The notes under the pieces were generated by a model. It worked only from the letters and a program-made list of their open reading frames with translations. It was not told the DNA's origin and ran no database searches. A stretch of 64,000 bases of DNA from Paramacrobiotus metropolitanus (taxonomy: Eukaryota; Tardigrada; Eutardigrada; Parachela; Macrobiotidae), in NCBI RefSeq assembly GCF_019649055.1, contig NW_026570324.1, positions 496,001 through 560,000 of the forward strand. The letters run 5' to 3'. Below are positions 22,470-36,500 of the stretch, piece after piece. Position numbers and translations under genes: made by a program. How positions within the stretch are numbered: position 1 is the first letter of the stretch; every line of letters starts with the position of its first letter.

Positions 22470-25400
22470 TGTCAGCTGTAGCCGGCTCTGTCTGCAGCAA
22501 GGTCTCTGGGACACTACAAAAATTGTAATTCCACTCAACGAATGGTGTAAGTTGCCATCAAGGATACTTAAGCGTACAGTTCAAATAACAGTAGGTATGC
22601 GCCAATTCGCAATCGATCGGTATAAAAAAGTACAGAAATTTGGATTTTTGCTACACATTTTTTTAGGTTCTCTTTAAATAGTACAGTAATCAAAATTTAT
22701 AAGCACTCACGAATCAATAATTATTCGTTAACTTTCCTTAAATAAATGGATTTCAGTACATTACTGGAATATTTCTGCTATATAAACGTACTGCATAACA
22801 TGCCGCATTTAGGGACGACCCGGATGAGCAATATCTTAGTGGCAATTGATGTTCCATGTGCAACGCTGTACGAGGAATTTATTAAAATCCTGCGTTGCTC
22901 AGCAGAGGAGTGTCACTCGCCGATCCCAATGACAATCGTTTCTTGGAGGTGAGCTTCTACGGAAGCGCGGAAGCGCGATGCGCTGCATTGCCTGAAAAAC
23001 CGTTAAGTACAATAAAACTCAGTTTATGTACCATGAATATAGATTACCAATCCATAATCCGTAACAGCGTGTCAATAAAATTAATAAAAAGCAAAAAAAT
23101 TATTTTGCATGTATTTAGCGATATAACGCTCGAGCGGTATATACCGTTCGTCCTATCGGAAGTCGACGAGCTTTTCGTAGCCATGCTATCGTCTCAGACT
23201 CTTTCAGTCATATATCGGGCAGGGCGGTATACCTGATGAGCCTGAGGGTGCAAGAAATCACATATAATTTTTCACATCACGATCCATAAAGAAAAGCGAT
23301 TTCCCATTCAATACCGACGCCAACGGGTAGCTTTCTGCGATGCTTTAGTGTTACGCCAATACGCACTGCCCGTTGAAATGCGGTACGGACTATCAATACG
23401 AGCTGATAAATGGCGCAGCGTTTTGAATTACTGTCAGTACAAAGGATTTGACGGAAGGCCGAGTGACAGCAATTGTACAGCTCCAGTTAACCGGAAAGAA
23501 AGCTGATAGTTCTCATTCACAGCGGTCGCTTGTAATTCACCTGCATAGCAGAATTATAGCGCTACGTTGCTACAGCATGAATAAGAAAAAGGAAGCAATT
23601 GGTGCCATTAAACCGGTTGAAATGTAATAGGTACTGTACTGTGGCTCCTGTGACTGCTGAGTGCTGCTGTTGTCGAGTCGTCTAATGTAAACGAAACGCT
23701 GGTCGTACAGTTACAGCCACGTGCATTACAGCGGTCAGATGTACGTTTCCGACCGCGTCAGCGTAAGAGAAAGCGGACATTTTTTGGAGAATCTTTAACC
23801 TGTTTTATTTTTCTCTTTGCTTGCGCAGTTGTGGAACGGGAACATTTCAGTTCGAAAATGTCCCAGAAGGAACATAATCGTTTAGTGGTACCATGTTCGT
23901 ATACATGTACAAAAACTTTCCCTTTAGCGCTCTCTCAAACACTTTTTTTGCACTGTTTTTACATTCTGTAGTCAGATTTGTATGCATATCTACGCAGTCG
24001 TAAAACCCGTTTGTGTAAACCGATCTCCTTGAAGTTTTCGATGTAAACGCAAATATGCATGGAGAGCGCTTTTTTGCTCTGAACCACGGTTTTGTAATTT
24101 CTTTTACATTTAATGAATTTCAAAATTGTTAAAAATATTAATTTAAAAATTTTATACTGAAAAATTCTGGCGGTGTAAAAACGATCATCAAAACCGTACT
24201 GACACCTAAATGCACTTGGACGTTTTGAATTTTTTACAGTCATAATTCCCGAACCGGATGTTGCTCAAACAAACGGCTTTCCCGGCAATGTATGTACACA
24301 AATAATCGGGCTATAGAATGTCATAGAACAATGCGTAAAAGTGTTTTAGAGTACACGAAGGAGAAAGTTTTCGCGCATGTACATAAACGAATTTGGCACC
24401 ATGTACGGTGATGTACCGGGTCACTTCCCTATAATTTTATAAATGACTACCGACTGCGGCGTATAACTGGCGTACATCTCCTACCGTATAAAAAACTAAC
24501 GCACTTATACACATTGCAGTTTGCTCACATTAATAAAGTTAGGTCTACTGCCAAATAATGCTTCGTATCAAAATTTACTGACACAACTCGTTAAAATATA
24601 TACTTTGCTATGCCGAGCACAATCTATACAGAAGAAATCGAAATACAGAACAAATCCAAACACAAGAACAGTAAAGAAATTATAATAAAAATGAACAACT
24701 GAAAACATTCTACGTAGTACGTACCATGTTGCAGCGTTTCGGCATCGATGTCCACAAAAGTAACAAGTGCAACCTTTCATAACAAATTAATAATCCGTAA
24801 TAGCGTCCTCGGATTGTTTGCCAGTTGTAGCACGGAAAAATTCGTTGGCATGGCAATCGTTCCTGTGAAGGGGATCGCGATTGTCGGCATAATATGCCGG
24901 TAATGTTATCTGCGTTGATTTACGTTTTGCACTACCTGGAATAGTTTTTCGCCGACCAAACGTGGCACCTTCCACTCTGTATAAGCCAAAGATGTACCGA
25001 CGCGGTAGATGGCGGCAGTAAAAAAATTTAACACGATAAGAAGAGCCGAATTTAACTTGTGAGTTTTATGATCTGCAAAGTCGTTTATAGCGTATTCTGA
25101 CGCCCTGCTTTTAACGTTCGTCGTACAGTAGCGTATACAGTCAGATTCCACGTGCGTGATAAACCGATAATCAATAAAACCCAGTTCATGACACTGACCG
25201 CATCCGCACGGTGGGAAATGGGAATATCGTATATACCGATCTGAGCGCGATGATACACAGTAGTGCCTGCATTTTCCCGCATCGGCAGTTCTACAGTTTG
25301 CGGTTGCACTGCGAGCCCAAGGATCAATGGTTAATAGGGGCGCTCAAGCATTGTACAGTACGATTTCCGTAGAATAGATTTCTGTGTTCTCTCAGGAAAT

Positions 25401-26477
25401 CAACGCAGATTTATCATTTATCTATAAAAAAAATGCGTGCATATAGTTGGTACTTAAAAAAAATACTTGGCTTTTAAAGCCGGCGTTATACTCGTATATG
25501 TAAATCCATGCATTTTCTGAGCTGGAAATTCGAATGCCATTCCTAAGGGAAACACGTCGTACTACGCTTTTCATCAGCGCTCTATTCTGGCAATGCCACA
25601 GCTGTACACCCTGTATTAAGCAGCCCCACCTTCTTATCGGAAAGAAAATTAAATGGAGATTCTGTTGGTTTCTTGATGTTTGAAACTTTTATGTTGTGTG
25701 ATCGCGTATGGCTTCATTTTAATTGACTCTCTGTGGAAGAAATGGATGGATCTCCCACCAACCTTGTATGCCATACCGGTTATACGGAATCATTATTTTG
25801 ACGTAGTTCTTTGCCTTATACTGTATCTGTATCCAGAAAGTCAGAAAAAATAAATAAGAAATCAATTATTTCATTCCTTCAAAAATTGATTGAATCAGTC
25901 CAATCACTTCAATGCTTGGGCAACTTTTGTCAGCTTCTTTCACAGATAATAAATTACATGTGTATTATTATATGACATGGATTTCGAGAGAACTAAAAAG
26001 ATATTACAACGTTAATCCTAAAAGCCGGATACTGCGCCCCTAGCGCCAGCAATTTAAGCAAAAGTTCAAAGAACAAATGCTGTCCCGATACTTGACTTTA
26101 AAGTTTAACCGACGTTGAGGTTGTTCTTATTTTTAGAATCGGTGAGTGGTATACTTATCACTTCAGTACCACGGAGCGGACTTGGTTCGCATAAAAATTC
26201 TTGTAAACGTCTCTAAAAAATTAATTAAAAAGTAAGTACAGTACAGCTGCAGTAGAGTAATTTTTTATTTGTGACACTTCCAAGTACCATTCGTCCAACT
26301 GCGATTTTTAAGAAAAACTCAAAGGTCACGGCAGTAAACGACACCCCACCCTTTACACAAGAAATTAAAAAAAAACCCCAACGAACACATACACACCGTA
26401 TTACCTAATTGCAGTACAAAGAGAGACCAAAAAGAAAATGATTCTTTAACGCCACGCTTGCCAACGAGCTTCTACAT
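22470..26477. other. Intergenic region, no secure gene
   Basis: Four kilobases with several short frames on both strands (for example 22746-22952 plus, 24787-25327 minus in three overlapping frames), none with recognisable domains or exon-like codon use. A near-perfect 20-bp palindrome, CGAGCGGTATATACCGTTCG, lies at 23131-23150. The left end should carry the fucosyltransferase promoter. The right end holds the 3' end of the zinc-finger gene, with a minus-strand AATAAA at 26264-26269. Confidence 0.45.
26264..26269 (-). terminator. Candidate polyA signal of the zinc-finger gene
   Basis: AATAAA on the minus strand, 209 bases past the stop codon at 26478. Confidence 0.45.
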
Positions 26478-29400
26478 CTAAAACCGCGGCAGCTTTAAGC
26501 TCTCCTTCCGGCCCATCTCCGGGCCGCCCTCCAGCATCGTCGGCATGCCGTTCATGCCGAAGTTGAAGCTGCGCATCTGGACACCGTTGTAGCCGAACTG
26601 TTCGGCGGCCGTCAGCGGGTTCTTCCCGTTGTCCATGGGTTTGTACGGGTCGTAGTACAGGTTGCCGCGGTGGTGGTATTTGTTGCCCGGGGGCATGGTG
26701 TCGTAGGGGGTGTGGCCGGCGGGGTACTGGGGCAGCGGGGTGGGGTAGCTGTAACTGTAGGGCGTGGCCATGGGACTGTAGAGATCGTCGGAGAGCGGTA
26801 GGCGCGAGTGGTGCAGGGCTGACATGTCCAGACTGGACTCCTGCTTCGGCCAGTAGATGTCGTCTGTTAAAAAATTAACGATTAGTTTCGTAGAACCGGA
26901 ATAAAGAAAATCGCAGGTAAACGAAGCCCGTGCAAGCAAGTACACATTTTCGTGTTTAACGTTTTACTGAAGATCCAAAGTATTTAAGACTCAAACATAA
27001 ATGCCTGTAAATTTCCCAACAGTCGAATATCCACTATTATCCAGTAAGTCAATAACCCGAATAATTCTAACACAAAATAACGCGTTAAAACAGCCATGTA
27101 CAGTAGTTGCTACATGAATTAAATAATCATAAATTGTTGATGTATTTATTTTACAAAATAATAAAAATAAATTTTGTTCAGTATTTCTACATGCAAACAT
27201 TGCTCGACGATAGAAGTTTTAAAAAAAAACATGCAATATATAAAGGAAATAAAATATTAATGTTATTATCAATTTGTTTTTGTGTTTTTGTAAATAATTT
27301 ACAAAATTTAATTTAACTTTGTACTGAACGCTATGTGAGTTCAAACTAACTTCTGTGACCTTTCCGATGCTAGATTACACGGTATACGAAATTCGTTCAA
27401 CCGCGAATTACATGAACGGTGGCGTTTTGTGTCCATCTCAAAGGTCACCTACTTGTATTGCGGGCGTTAGCGGCACTAGCCAGCGCTTGCACCGCCGCCG
27501 CATGGCGCTGCTTCTCGCCTCCTCCTCCTCCACCTCCACTCAACATCTTATCGGAATGCTTAGCCATATGCCGTGCCAGATACGTCTCCTGCGTATAGCT
27601 CTTCCCGCAGTAACTACAGATATGCGTCTTGAGATGCTTGGAGTCCTTATGCTTGGGGATATGCTCCTGCAGCGCGGCTTCATCGTAGAAGCACTTATAG
27701 CAGCTGTTACACTTGTGGGGCTTATCGGTCTGGTGGCAGCGCGAATGCGACTGCAGGTTGCTTAATTGCGAGAAGGCCTTGTGGCAGCCGGGGTGGTGGC
27801 ATTTGTAGGGTTTGTCGCCGGTGTGGGTGCGGACGTGCTGCTGCAGATGGGAGAGCTGGGTGAATTTCTTCTTGCAAATGTCACAGTGGTAGGGTTTGAT
27901 GCCCAGGTGGATGCGCATGTGCTGCGATAGGTAGGAGCTGTTGGCGAAGGACTTACTGCACTGCGAGCATTTGTAGGGTTTGGGTTCGCGCATGTGCGAC
28001 TGGATGTGCATCTGGTATTCCGTTTTCGACTCGAAGATCTGCCGAAAACAATGGTGTATAGTATACCGTAATTTTAGCAAAACAAAGAGTTATTCGATTT
28101 GAATAATAAGGAAGGTTTCAAAGGTTTCTGGAAGAAGTTTGACTTTGAAGAACACATAATTTGTTATACATCAGCTAAAAGATGAACGATCTTCCGCACA
28201 TCATTTTCAAAAAATATTACGAAAATATTTAAATAAATTTTTTAGGTACCCAAATAAAATTATTTCCGGGCAAATGTTTTTTGGATAAATCCAGTAATTT
28301 TTTGTCCATTAAATTTTCTTCAATTTTATCAAGCGAATGCATTCAGTATCATCCAGCCATCTTGCAGTTATTTTTTTGTTATATTATAATTTGTCCACGT
28401 AATTATCGTACGATTTATTTGCACTCGAATGTAACAGAATAATTTTCTGCTTAAAGGCGGTTGCGCGGCTAGTCGAACTCATTGCTAATGAGTGTCGAAA
28501 GGTCTGGTTACGTAACGCAACAGGCATATGCAAATCACTCCAACCCATCGATCGCGCCCCACAAAAAATCTTGCGCAATGAAAGGTCACCGCTAACGGCG
28601 CCACATTATTGCATGCGCTTTTGCTGACGACGTTCTCTACTGAAAAGACAGCGCCGTGACCTCTCCATTCCTTCGCCGTCAGCGACAAACAACAGCCTGA
28701 GCCTCATGCTCATCGAACAGTCAAAGCAGTCGGTGCAGTTTGCCGGTTGGTGGGGTTGCTCAGAGGGAAATTAATTAAGTCGGCTGTTGTTTCTTGACTC
28801 TGCTCCAAAAAGCCACTGGTGCACACCCGACAAACTGCGGGGCAGTTGCAGCCGTGTACGCACACTGATTATTTTCCACATGATTGGACTTTATGTCTGC
28901 TGTTGCGCTTGGCGTTGGGGGGAAGTGTCCTCGCCCACTGCTTGCGCTGTGCGTGTTTCCCACACTGAACAGACAATGGAATAGCTGTTCAGTGTAACCG
29001 GCATAAAAATGAATGATCTTTCAATCAAATTCTAAATTTATTTGTGAAATTATTTGTATGTGCAAATCAAGGCACAAATTACAGTGATAAGAGTAAATTA
29101 AAGCAGTGCTGCAAAAAAATTATCAAATGGTTTTGAAACGTTTGACAGGCTTGCTTGCAAGAAAACTCATTGTTATCAAGTGAAATGATTTTCAAAAAGT
29201 CATAAAAAATTGTTTATTAAATTTCTTCTTATTACTATCGAGTAAAAAATTAATGGATTTTAAAAGCCTTAAAAATTGTCTATAAAATTTTTCGCACTCA
29301 TGAAAACCGGTCTTGGAAACGAAATTATATTCTGATTGACTAGATAAAATTCGATTTGCCTGTTACGACTAGTGGACGACAGTGTACAGCGCATAATTTC

Positions 29401-32400
29401 CGCTCGAATTGGCAAATGATTTCGTTTGGCCATTTTTTTTCCTGGTTTCCTGGTAATACCTACACACAACAGCATTGTCGATGTGCCTGACGTGGTCGGT
29501 GAGACAAGAGCGTTATTAAGGACGTTTTCTCTCGACTGTTCCTCATCCATGGTCACGAACGCCGGCGTGGATGCACATGGTTGCGTCGACACTCACATAT
29601 CTGTACACAACCGTGAAAGAACCTGTTGGAACGGCAACCGCGGCCGCGCCGGTTCTACCACTGCCGACATCCAACACACACCGCCTTGCTTCTATACAGC
29701 GTGACCTTTCCACCACGCGGCCTTCAAAGCAGTGCGCAATGTACCCCTGAATTTTGGACAATATCCAAAACAACCGGCATGCAACGGCTTCGGCGAAGCC
29801 GCAGTTTCACAAAACATTTCGCAGTAAAATCGGAAATATCTTCGACACATCAAGCACAGGTAAGCAAGGATGCCTTTTTGTATTTATGTGTCTGCACATA
29901 TAGACAATGAAATATACATTTTAATATACATAGTTACATAGATGAGTTATTTATTGATATTTTTATTAATAAAGTATAATTATATTTTTTTACGGTACTA
30001 CTTAACAGTATGAGAATATGACCTTTCTGCTTCCTACTATAACTATAAATTTTTCACTATTTTTCGCAATATATTATTTAAAATTTATAAAAATGTAAGT
30101 ACAGTGCTGGATGTTTTTTACTGCTGAAACGATAAGTGTTTCATATTTAAATGAATATAAAAATCAACAATGTCACTTTTTAGTCATTCAAAATTTATAT
30201 CGCATTTTAAAAAAAATCAGTAAACAAACCGTTTGACCTTTGCATGCTATGCAAACAAGCAAAACGAGCAACGGTTGCCGTCATCAGCTGTTTTCATTCA
30301 TTAGAAATGCAGTTCCTTTTTTCCATAACTACAACAGCACGGTATTTGCTGCGGTTGGGTTTTTATCGGGAATAAAAACTGGTCTCCGATAATAAAAACC
30401 CTCCGTTGAGTAGTCGACGACAAAAGAGCGCGGCCGGGTGTGGCCTCTATTTTTAAAACAGCTGCCGACGTGCGCTACCTGTCAATGATTTCTGCGGTCA
30501 GATAAAACAGCCCGTGCAAAAAAAGGTCAACAATGCGCTTTGCGAGACACGCCGGAAGCGGATGGCCGTGGCGCGCGGACGTCTCAATGGTCGCTGTCAG
30601 GGCGACGTTTCCTGATTTGCATAAAAAACCACAATATGACGGGAATTATGCGGATTTTCTGAATCGGTTTCATTTCCAGAATGCGGTATTTTTGAATAAT
30701 TAGCCATTTATGAAACTCCCCACGCTAATCATCGAGATGTTTCTGACGTCAACGAAATTCAGGAAAAAAAGAAAATTCTAATAGCCACAACCGAAAAATA
30801 AAGGTCATTTCTGTGCATTTAAAAATTTCTTGGCACATTGCGAACCAGAAAAACCGCATTTAATAAATATTATGATTTAATTGCCATAATTACAGTATTT
30901 TGGGAACTCAGAAATTAAACAGTAAATAATAAAAATTAAAAGTTATATACAGTTATTGCAAGTATTTAATTCATTTGCCCTAGTATTATATAATTTTCTG
31001 ACAAATTATCTTAAGCAGTACTAAATTTTACAATGAACAGTAGCATAAAATTAAAGGAGTAGAAGCCCTTGTCGATTAAAGGCCAGAAACTCCAAATCGG
31101 TCAATGTAAAATTCAGTATAATGGTAGTTTAGAAAAAATGTAAAATAAAATAAGCACACAAATTCGTAAAAAAATTCTGTTACTTCAGAATATTGAAATA
31201 TTTGACAACCTACCTGCGAGCACATTTTGCAGGGATATTTCCGAGAAGCCACCTGTTTGCTGATGGGATGATGGACGGGGAAGTGGCCCATCATCACCGA
31301 GCCGGGCAGCAGCTGGCCAGCGCCGTGGTGGCTGTGATAACCGGCCGCCGCCGCCGCGGCGTTGGCCGAGCGCTGGGCCGCTACGGCTGCTGCCTGGATG
31401 CCGTAAAGGTCACTGTTTACGCCATGTCCATGGCCCGGTGTCCCGGCGGACGGCTCCTCCATCTCCAGACTGACCATGTCGTAATTCACGCTGCCTGTCG
31501 GCCAACGTACTAATATTATGTAAAACGTTGACAATTAATTCATTATTCAAAAGTTATATGTATCTATATAGTGCACATTACAATTATCTTATTTTTTTAT
31601 TTATATTTTTCTTCTATGCGTAGTTGCTGGTATTTTTTGCATGTCAAGTTTTTCTAAAAACAATAATAAGAGAGCATACTAAAAACGCTTTAAGAAATTC
31701 TTTTTAAAAAATATGTAATTTACAAAATATGTAATTGATAAAGCCTGATAGTAAGTTTATTTACAAAGTACTAATAATGACATCATAACTATATAGTATG
31801 AGAAAATGTAATATTTTTGTCATAATATTTTTTTAGTTATATTGATAGAGAATCGTTTAGCGGAGAAAATGACCTGAATGCTGTACTAGCCACTGATCGA
31901 ACCACCGGCACACATGGCCGCTCGCAATGATTGGCCGTGCACGCTGCGCAGTATGCAATTAGCCTCGTGCATTTCCCCAATGGCCGGCATATATAGTAAA
32001 ATGCCGGTTTTTTTGCCTACCGACAAATACGACAAATAATTATCTTACCTTTGGAAATGGCTGCAGCGGCCGCCACAGCTGCCGGATGGGTCAGATTCAG
32101 CTTCTGGAAAACAGCAGACAAAAAACTTACCGCACATTATTACGGGTTAATACGTAGTAATGTTGCAGCGATTAACCTGTGGGAAAAACATACGAAATTG
32201 CTGCTAGTTTTCGGGTTATATGCTAGTGCTTTTTTCCCTTCTGTCGTGTAATTGCGCTTAGTGGTGTCTTGAGGTCAGTGTGGAGGGAGAAAAAATTATT
32301 ATTAATTGCTGGTTAAATCTGTACAGGCCAACAATAAGTTTTGACCTTTCGCTAATGTTTTTTGCGCTGTTAATTTTACGAAAAAAATTACGCAAAGTTT

Positions 32401-33502
32401 TTCCACGAATGCTACTCTGTATGACAGGTGTACTCAAATGCAACTGGTTGACACTGATTAAATGGTTGTAAAACTTATCCTAATAAGACAAAACGAAAAT
32501 TTCCGGGTAAAATAAAATATTAATGCAAAAAAGTTATGTTATGTTATGTTAAACGTAAAAATTTAATACCGGTGATTTTTTTGGCGGTGAATACAAAAAT
32601 ATTATGTGTTGTATTTCGGTTGTTCTTTGGATAATTTGTTCAACCAATGGCAATTTTTTTGGAAAAAATTAAAAACGGAATTATTCTATATTATTTGTAT
32701 AAATTTAGGCAAAATTCTTTTTTCTCCGAGAAGAACTAGAAATAAATAAAAAATTCAATTTAAATAGACAACATGGATGAAGGTACATATGCAAATTGCT
32801 GGCAAAAGAAATCGTTACAAGGATGGACGATGGCACGGGTGATAAGGCCACTGGGCACCGCTGTTACAGATTTAACCACCAATTCCTGGCCGGGCGGTAA
32901 TGATACGGAGCCGTTTAGCACTACACTGATCTCTGCCCTTCCGCTAATTGTAATGTAACATTTTGCAAACGACCGGAATTTGGAGCAAGATTACTTTTTG
33001 TCTTGCGTCTTATCACCGCTTCCCATCGCCAGATTACCATCATATCAGCACGGTAAAAAACAATCACCGCGCATCCAACGACGCTACAGATACACTGGCC
33101 GTGCACAAATTAAATCAGTGTAATTAGTACGCTATTAAAACATTCATTTTACTGCATACACAAATAATTTAGCAATTATTTATAATATTTTTGTGGCGGC
33201 AATCGATAATTTAAATTAAAATCAACCATCTAACTGTCGATTCAAAGGTTCCTATGCCGAATTATTGGTGAAAAATCCAGCTTTAAAATAATAAATAATA
33301 TGATAATTAATACTGCCGAAAAATTGCAAAAATTGTTATAAGTATACTGCTGACGACAAGCGCGACGTATTTTATACTTCCAACGGCTACTAATAAAATA
33401 ACTAGTGAAACTCACATGCAGATCGGGCGAACTTATATTCCACGATGAATAGCGCTGCTGACCATGGGAGGCCGGTTGCGCCAAAACATGACCGTTATCC
33501 AT
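26478..33502 (-). CDS. rn: Rotund/squeeze/LIN-29-type C2H2 zinc-finger transcription factor
   Basis: Five exons in transcript order: 33502-33416, 32103-32049, 31509-31214, 28038-27453, 26863-26478. Every junction keeps phase; the product is 469 aa. The N-terminal 136 residues hold an Ala/His-rich region. Six C2H2 fingers follow (about 137-310). The first is YPCKMCSQ-IFESKTEYQMHIQSH. The next carry the family-diagnostic linkers SFANSSYLSQHMRIHLGIKP, KFTQLSHLQQHVRTHTGDKP, AFSQLSNLQSHSRCHQTDKP and SYTQETYL. These are nearly invariant in Drosophila rotund and squeeze, C. elegans LIN-29 and vertebrate ZNF362/384. The C-terminal exon is Pro/Tyr/Gly-rich. The family is nuclear and controls developmental timing, limb and neuron identity. 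Introns of up to 3.2 kb and 6.7 kb of non-coding DNA upstream suit a developmental regulator. I cannot tell rotund from squeeze. Confidence 0.94.
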
Positions 33503-36500
33503 AATCTCAACAACATAAATTCCCTTTGCAGATTATCGGCTAGACTTACTCATCTGCAAATGCCCCGTTTATGCATTTTATACAGACAAATACGCATTCA
33601 GTAATTACAATACGAAATATTATTGATACATATTTAGTTAAACCGACGTGCATTAAGAAAAGCGTACAGTGTGCCACAAAAACTCAAAAAAAACTGTTAC
33701 ATCAAATTAAAAAACATGCCAGGTATTATGAGACAGTTTGTAAAGTATTCATTAACTTTTGTACAATTCGAAAAAAATGAAACGAGGAAAAGAAATGAAG
33801 AAGCAAAGCACGAATTAATTTGAGATTAATCGTGCAAAATCGACGTTCATTATGCTGATCGAAGCCGGAAACCATGCAGTGCTGAATGCAAAACTGAAAC
33901 CGAGCGATTAACGGAAAAACCGAGGAAGCAGTCCATTAGCGGAAATCAACAACTGCCAAGAAAGCGCGGCCAGTGTGAGCTGCGACTAGCGAACAGCAGA
34001 AAAAAGATTAGAGTACATCTTCATTGATAAAGCGGAAAAGAAGCGCGGTAACAAAAAGCGGGGACTGTCCAGCTGTTCAACCCAGTTACGAATCACAAAC
34101 AGCCGCATTGAGGAAAAAGCACCCGCTTTTTATCAACAACTTTAAAAAAAGCGGGAGAAAAAGAGATGTGACAAGTGCGCTTCGTTAAGCATTCTGACCA
34201 CAGCGAGAAAAAGAGCGGAACCAGTTTATAATGCAAAATTAATTAGAATTAAGCATTTAATCATGAAAAAGCTGCAGAATATCTGTTACAAATTTTGCAA
34301 AGTCTTTTAAAAAGCAAGAAAGAAAAGTGACCTTTTAATAAGCCATTACGCATAAACCGCTTTGAAAGCGTTCGTGTAAAATGATAAATACTGAGTCAAC
34401 TCACCACAAGCAGGACAAAAATAACCGGTCAACGATGTGTAAAAAGGTCAGAATAAGCACGGAGAAATCTTCCGTTCTGAGTCAAACCCGAGTGAAAAAA
34501 CGCATTTGGACAAAAACCATAAACATTGGGCTCGAAATGCGCGGACGGTGCCAAATGTGGTAACTGATTACCATTCTCCTATCTCCATCTATGCAACACA
34601 CCGTCCAAAGGGCGTCCAATGACGGCTTCTAGCTTGAAAGGTAGCACGCGGCGACTGCAACAATGCTGCCCACCCGACAGAGACGATCTGATTGGCTGGC
34701 TAAGCGGATCGACGCGTATGAATATTTATAAAGTCCAGCGCTATTTTCGGTACTACAGATACGCTGGACTGCATGCAATCATTTTTCTCGCATCGCTTTC
34801 ACTCGGCTCGGTTGTACGCAGGTGCATTCTAAAACCGGTTTGAGTAGAGTCGCACCTGTTGCGCGTACGTGCTCTGGGTGTCGTACACAATCCACGGCAG
34901 CTCCATTCAAACCGGATATAGCCTGCACTGCGCTGGCTTCGAAATATCCGGTTGCGCAACGCGTACGACCGCGTCGACTCTGATATTAGCCGCTGGTCAA
35001 ACGACAGTGCAAAAACCGGTTTACTTGTACGTACGTATAAAGCTTAAAGGCGCTTCACGACGCTGTTTAGCGTTTAAAGTTTAAACTTAATGCGACGCTT
35101 GCAAACCAGTGGTCAACAAGCAGCACTGGCCAATGAGCGTTCAGCGTGCATTTTTAATTGTGTTCCACGTGGATTGCTGGCAGATGAATGTGGACATTGT
35201 TGTGCCGTGTCGCGGTCAGTTTGTCCGGGACACAGGACAATTCTCCGTCCACCTGCAAATCAGTGCGTTCGACTGTGTAATTACACCACGCCAGGTTTCT
35301 ATCCGTGACTCCACAGATTAGCGCCTTTTTGTTTACCCGATCAATGGGCTACGGTTTTTGCGTTTGACTTCATTGTCAAAATTTAAAACAGCCGAATGAC
35401 ATGGACATACGAAAAACTGTAGGAAAAAATTATATTTTAATTAAGCTTGCAGCAAAAACGTTAGGTGACAAGATAGCTTTATTAACCAATAAAAAAATAT
35501 AAAAAATACATATACATATGACATAAATTAACATACATCCGAAACGCATAAATTAAAATAAAATATAAACTATGTACCGGTGACGAAAAAGTTAAATTAA
35601 ACGGGTGCTGAACAATTGCATTAACGGTCAAATAACTGCCAATAACGTCATAACCTGTAAGTAAATAATTTCCCAAAATTAACTAAATGAGTGGAAAAAT
35701 CGATAGGGCAGATCGATTGACACCGGCAAACACACACACACCGTGTCTCTAATCTGATTGCTCCAGATCGCGCGGGGATTGTTGGGAGCACGGAAACGTT
35801 ATAAATGTTCCATTTCTCCGAGATTATTACACAGTTTTTATAACGCAAGACAAAGAAAGCGGCCGGCGCAACTTTTTGTTTCTGTGCCCATTTGGCGGAA
35901 AGCGGCGAAGGGCAACCCGCATCGCTTGCGTACTCAGGTAACACCAACACCGCAGCCAGGGAATCCGGCTAGACTAAACAAACCGGAAGCTGCGTGCGTC
36001 TAAGTGGGATTTATTCACACCGCCAATGCAATTCCCACACGATTCACGCAACCACGCTTCCGTGCATCCTTGAGTACTGTGGAGAAAAAAATTTATCCGT
36101 TTTTATGCCGGCCCGTACCACTTTGGTTAAATTAATGCCGAGCGCGCTCATCTCTGCAATTTAACCGCAATATATCGTGTCGTTGTGGATCGTCATCCAT
36201 AATTTAATTTCCTCTCACGAACAGACAATTTTGCGAAACAATGTTTATTTTTTTGCTTGATTTTGAAAACAGAAATTACATTATTCAACAATATGAAAAT
36301 TATATCAAACCGAATTGGAGCGCACCCGTACCAGACGCAAAGTAATCGTTGCAATTAAAGATACATACGTATTACAAAAGCATATTACTGTATTTACGAC
36401 AATCATTGGCACTGCACGAATAAAAAAATATAGCAATTACCATGGCGTATAGCAGTTCATCGTTTTCATGCCTAATCGATAATATTCATTCTGATCAGGG

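Noticed and set aside
23131-23150. 20-bp near-palindrome as an operator
   Set aside because: Single occurrence with no gene start close by; probably chance.
24787-25327. Three overlapping minus-strand frames that might be a frameshifted gene
   Set aside because: No recognisable domain links them and codon use does not resemble the window's true exons; not enough to call a pseudogene.
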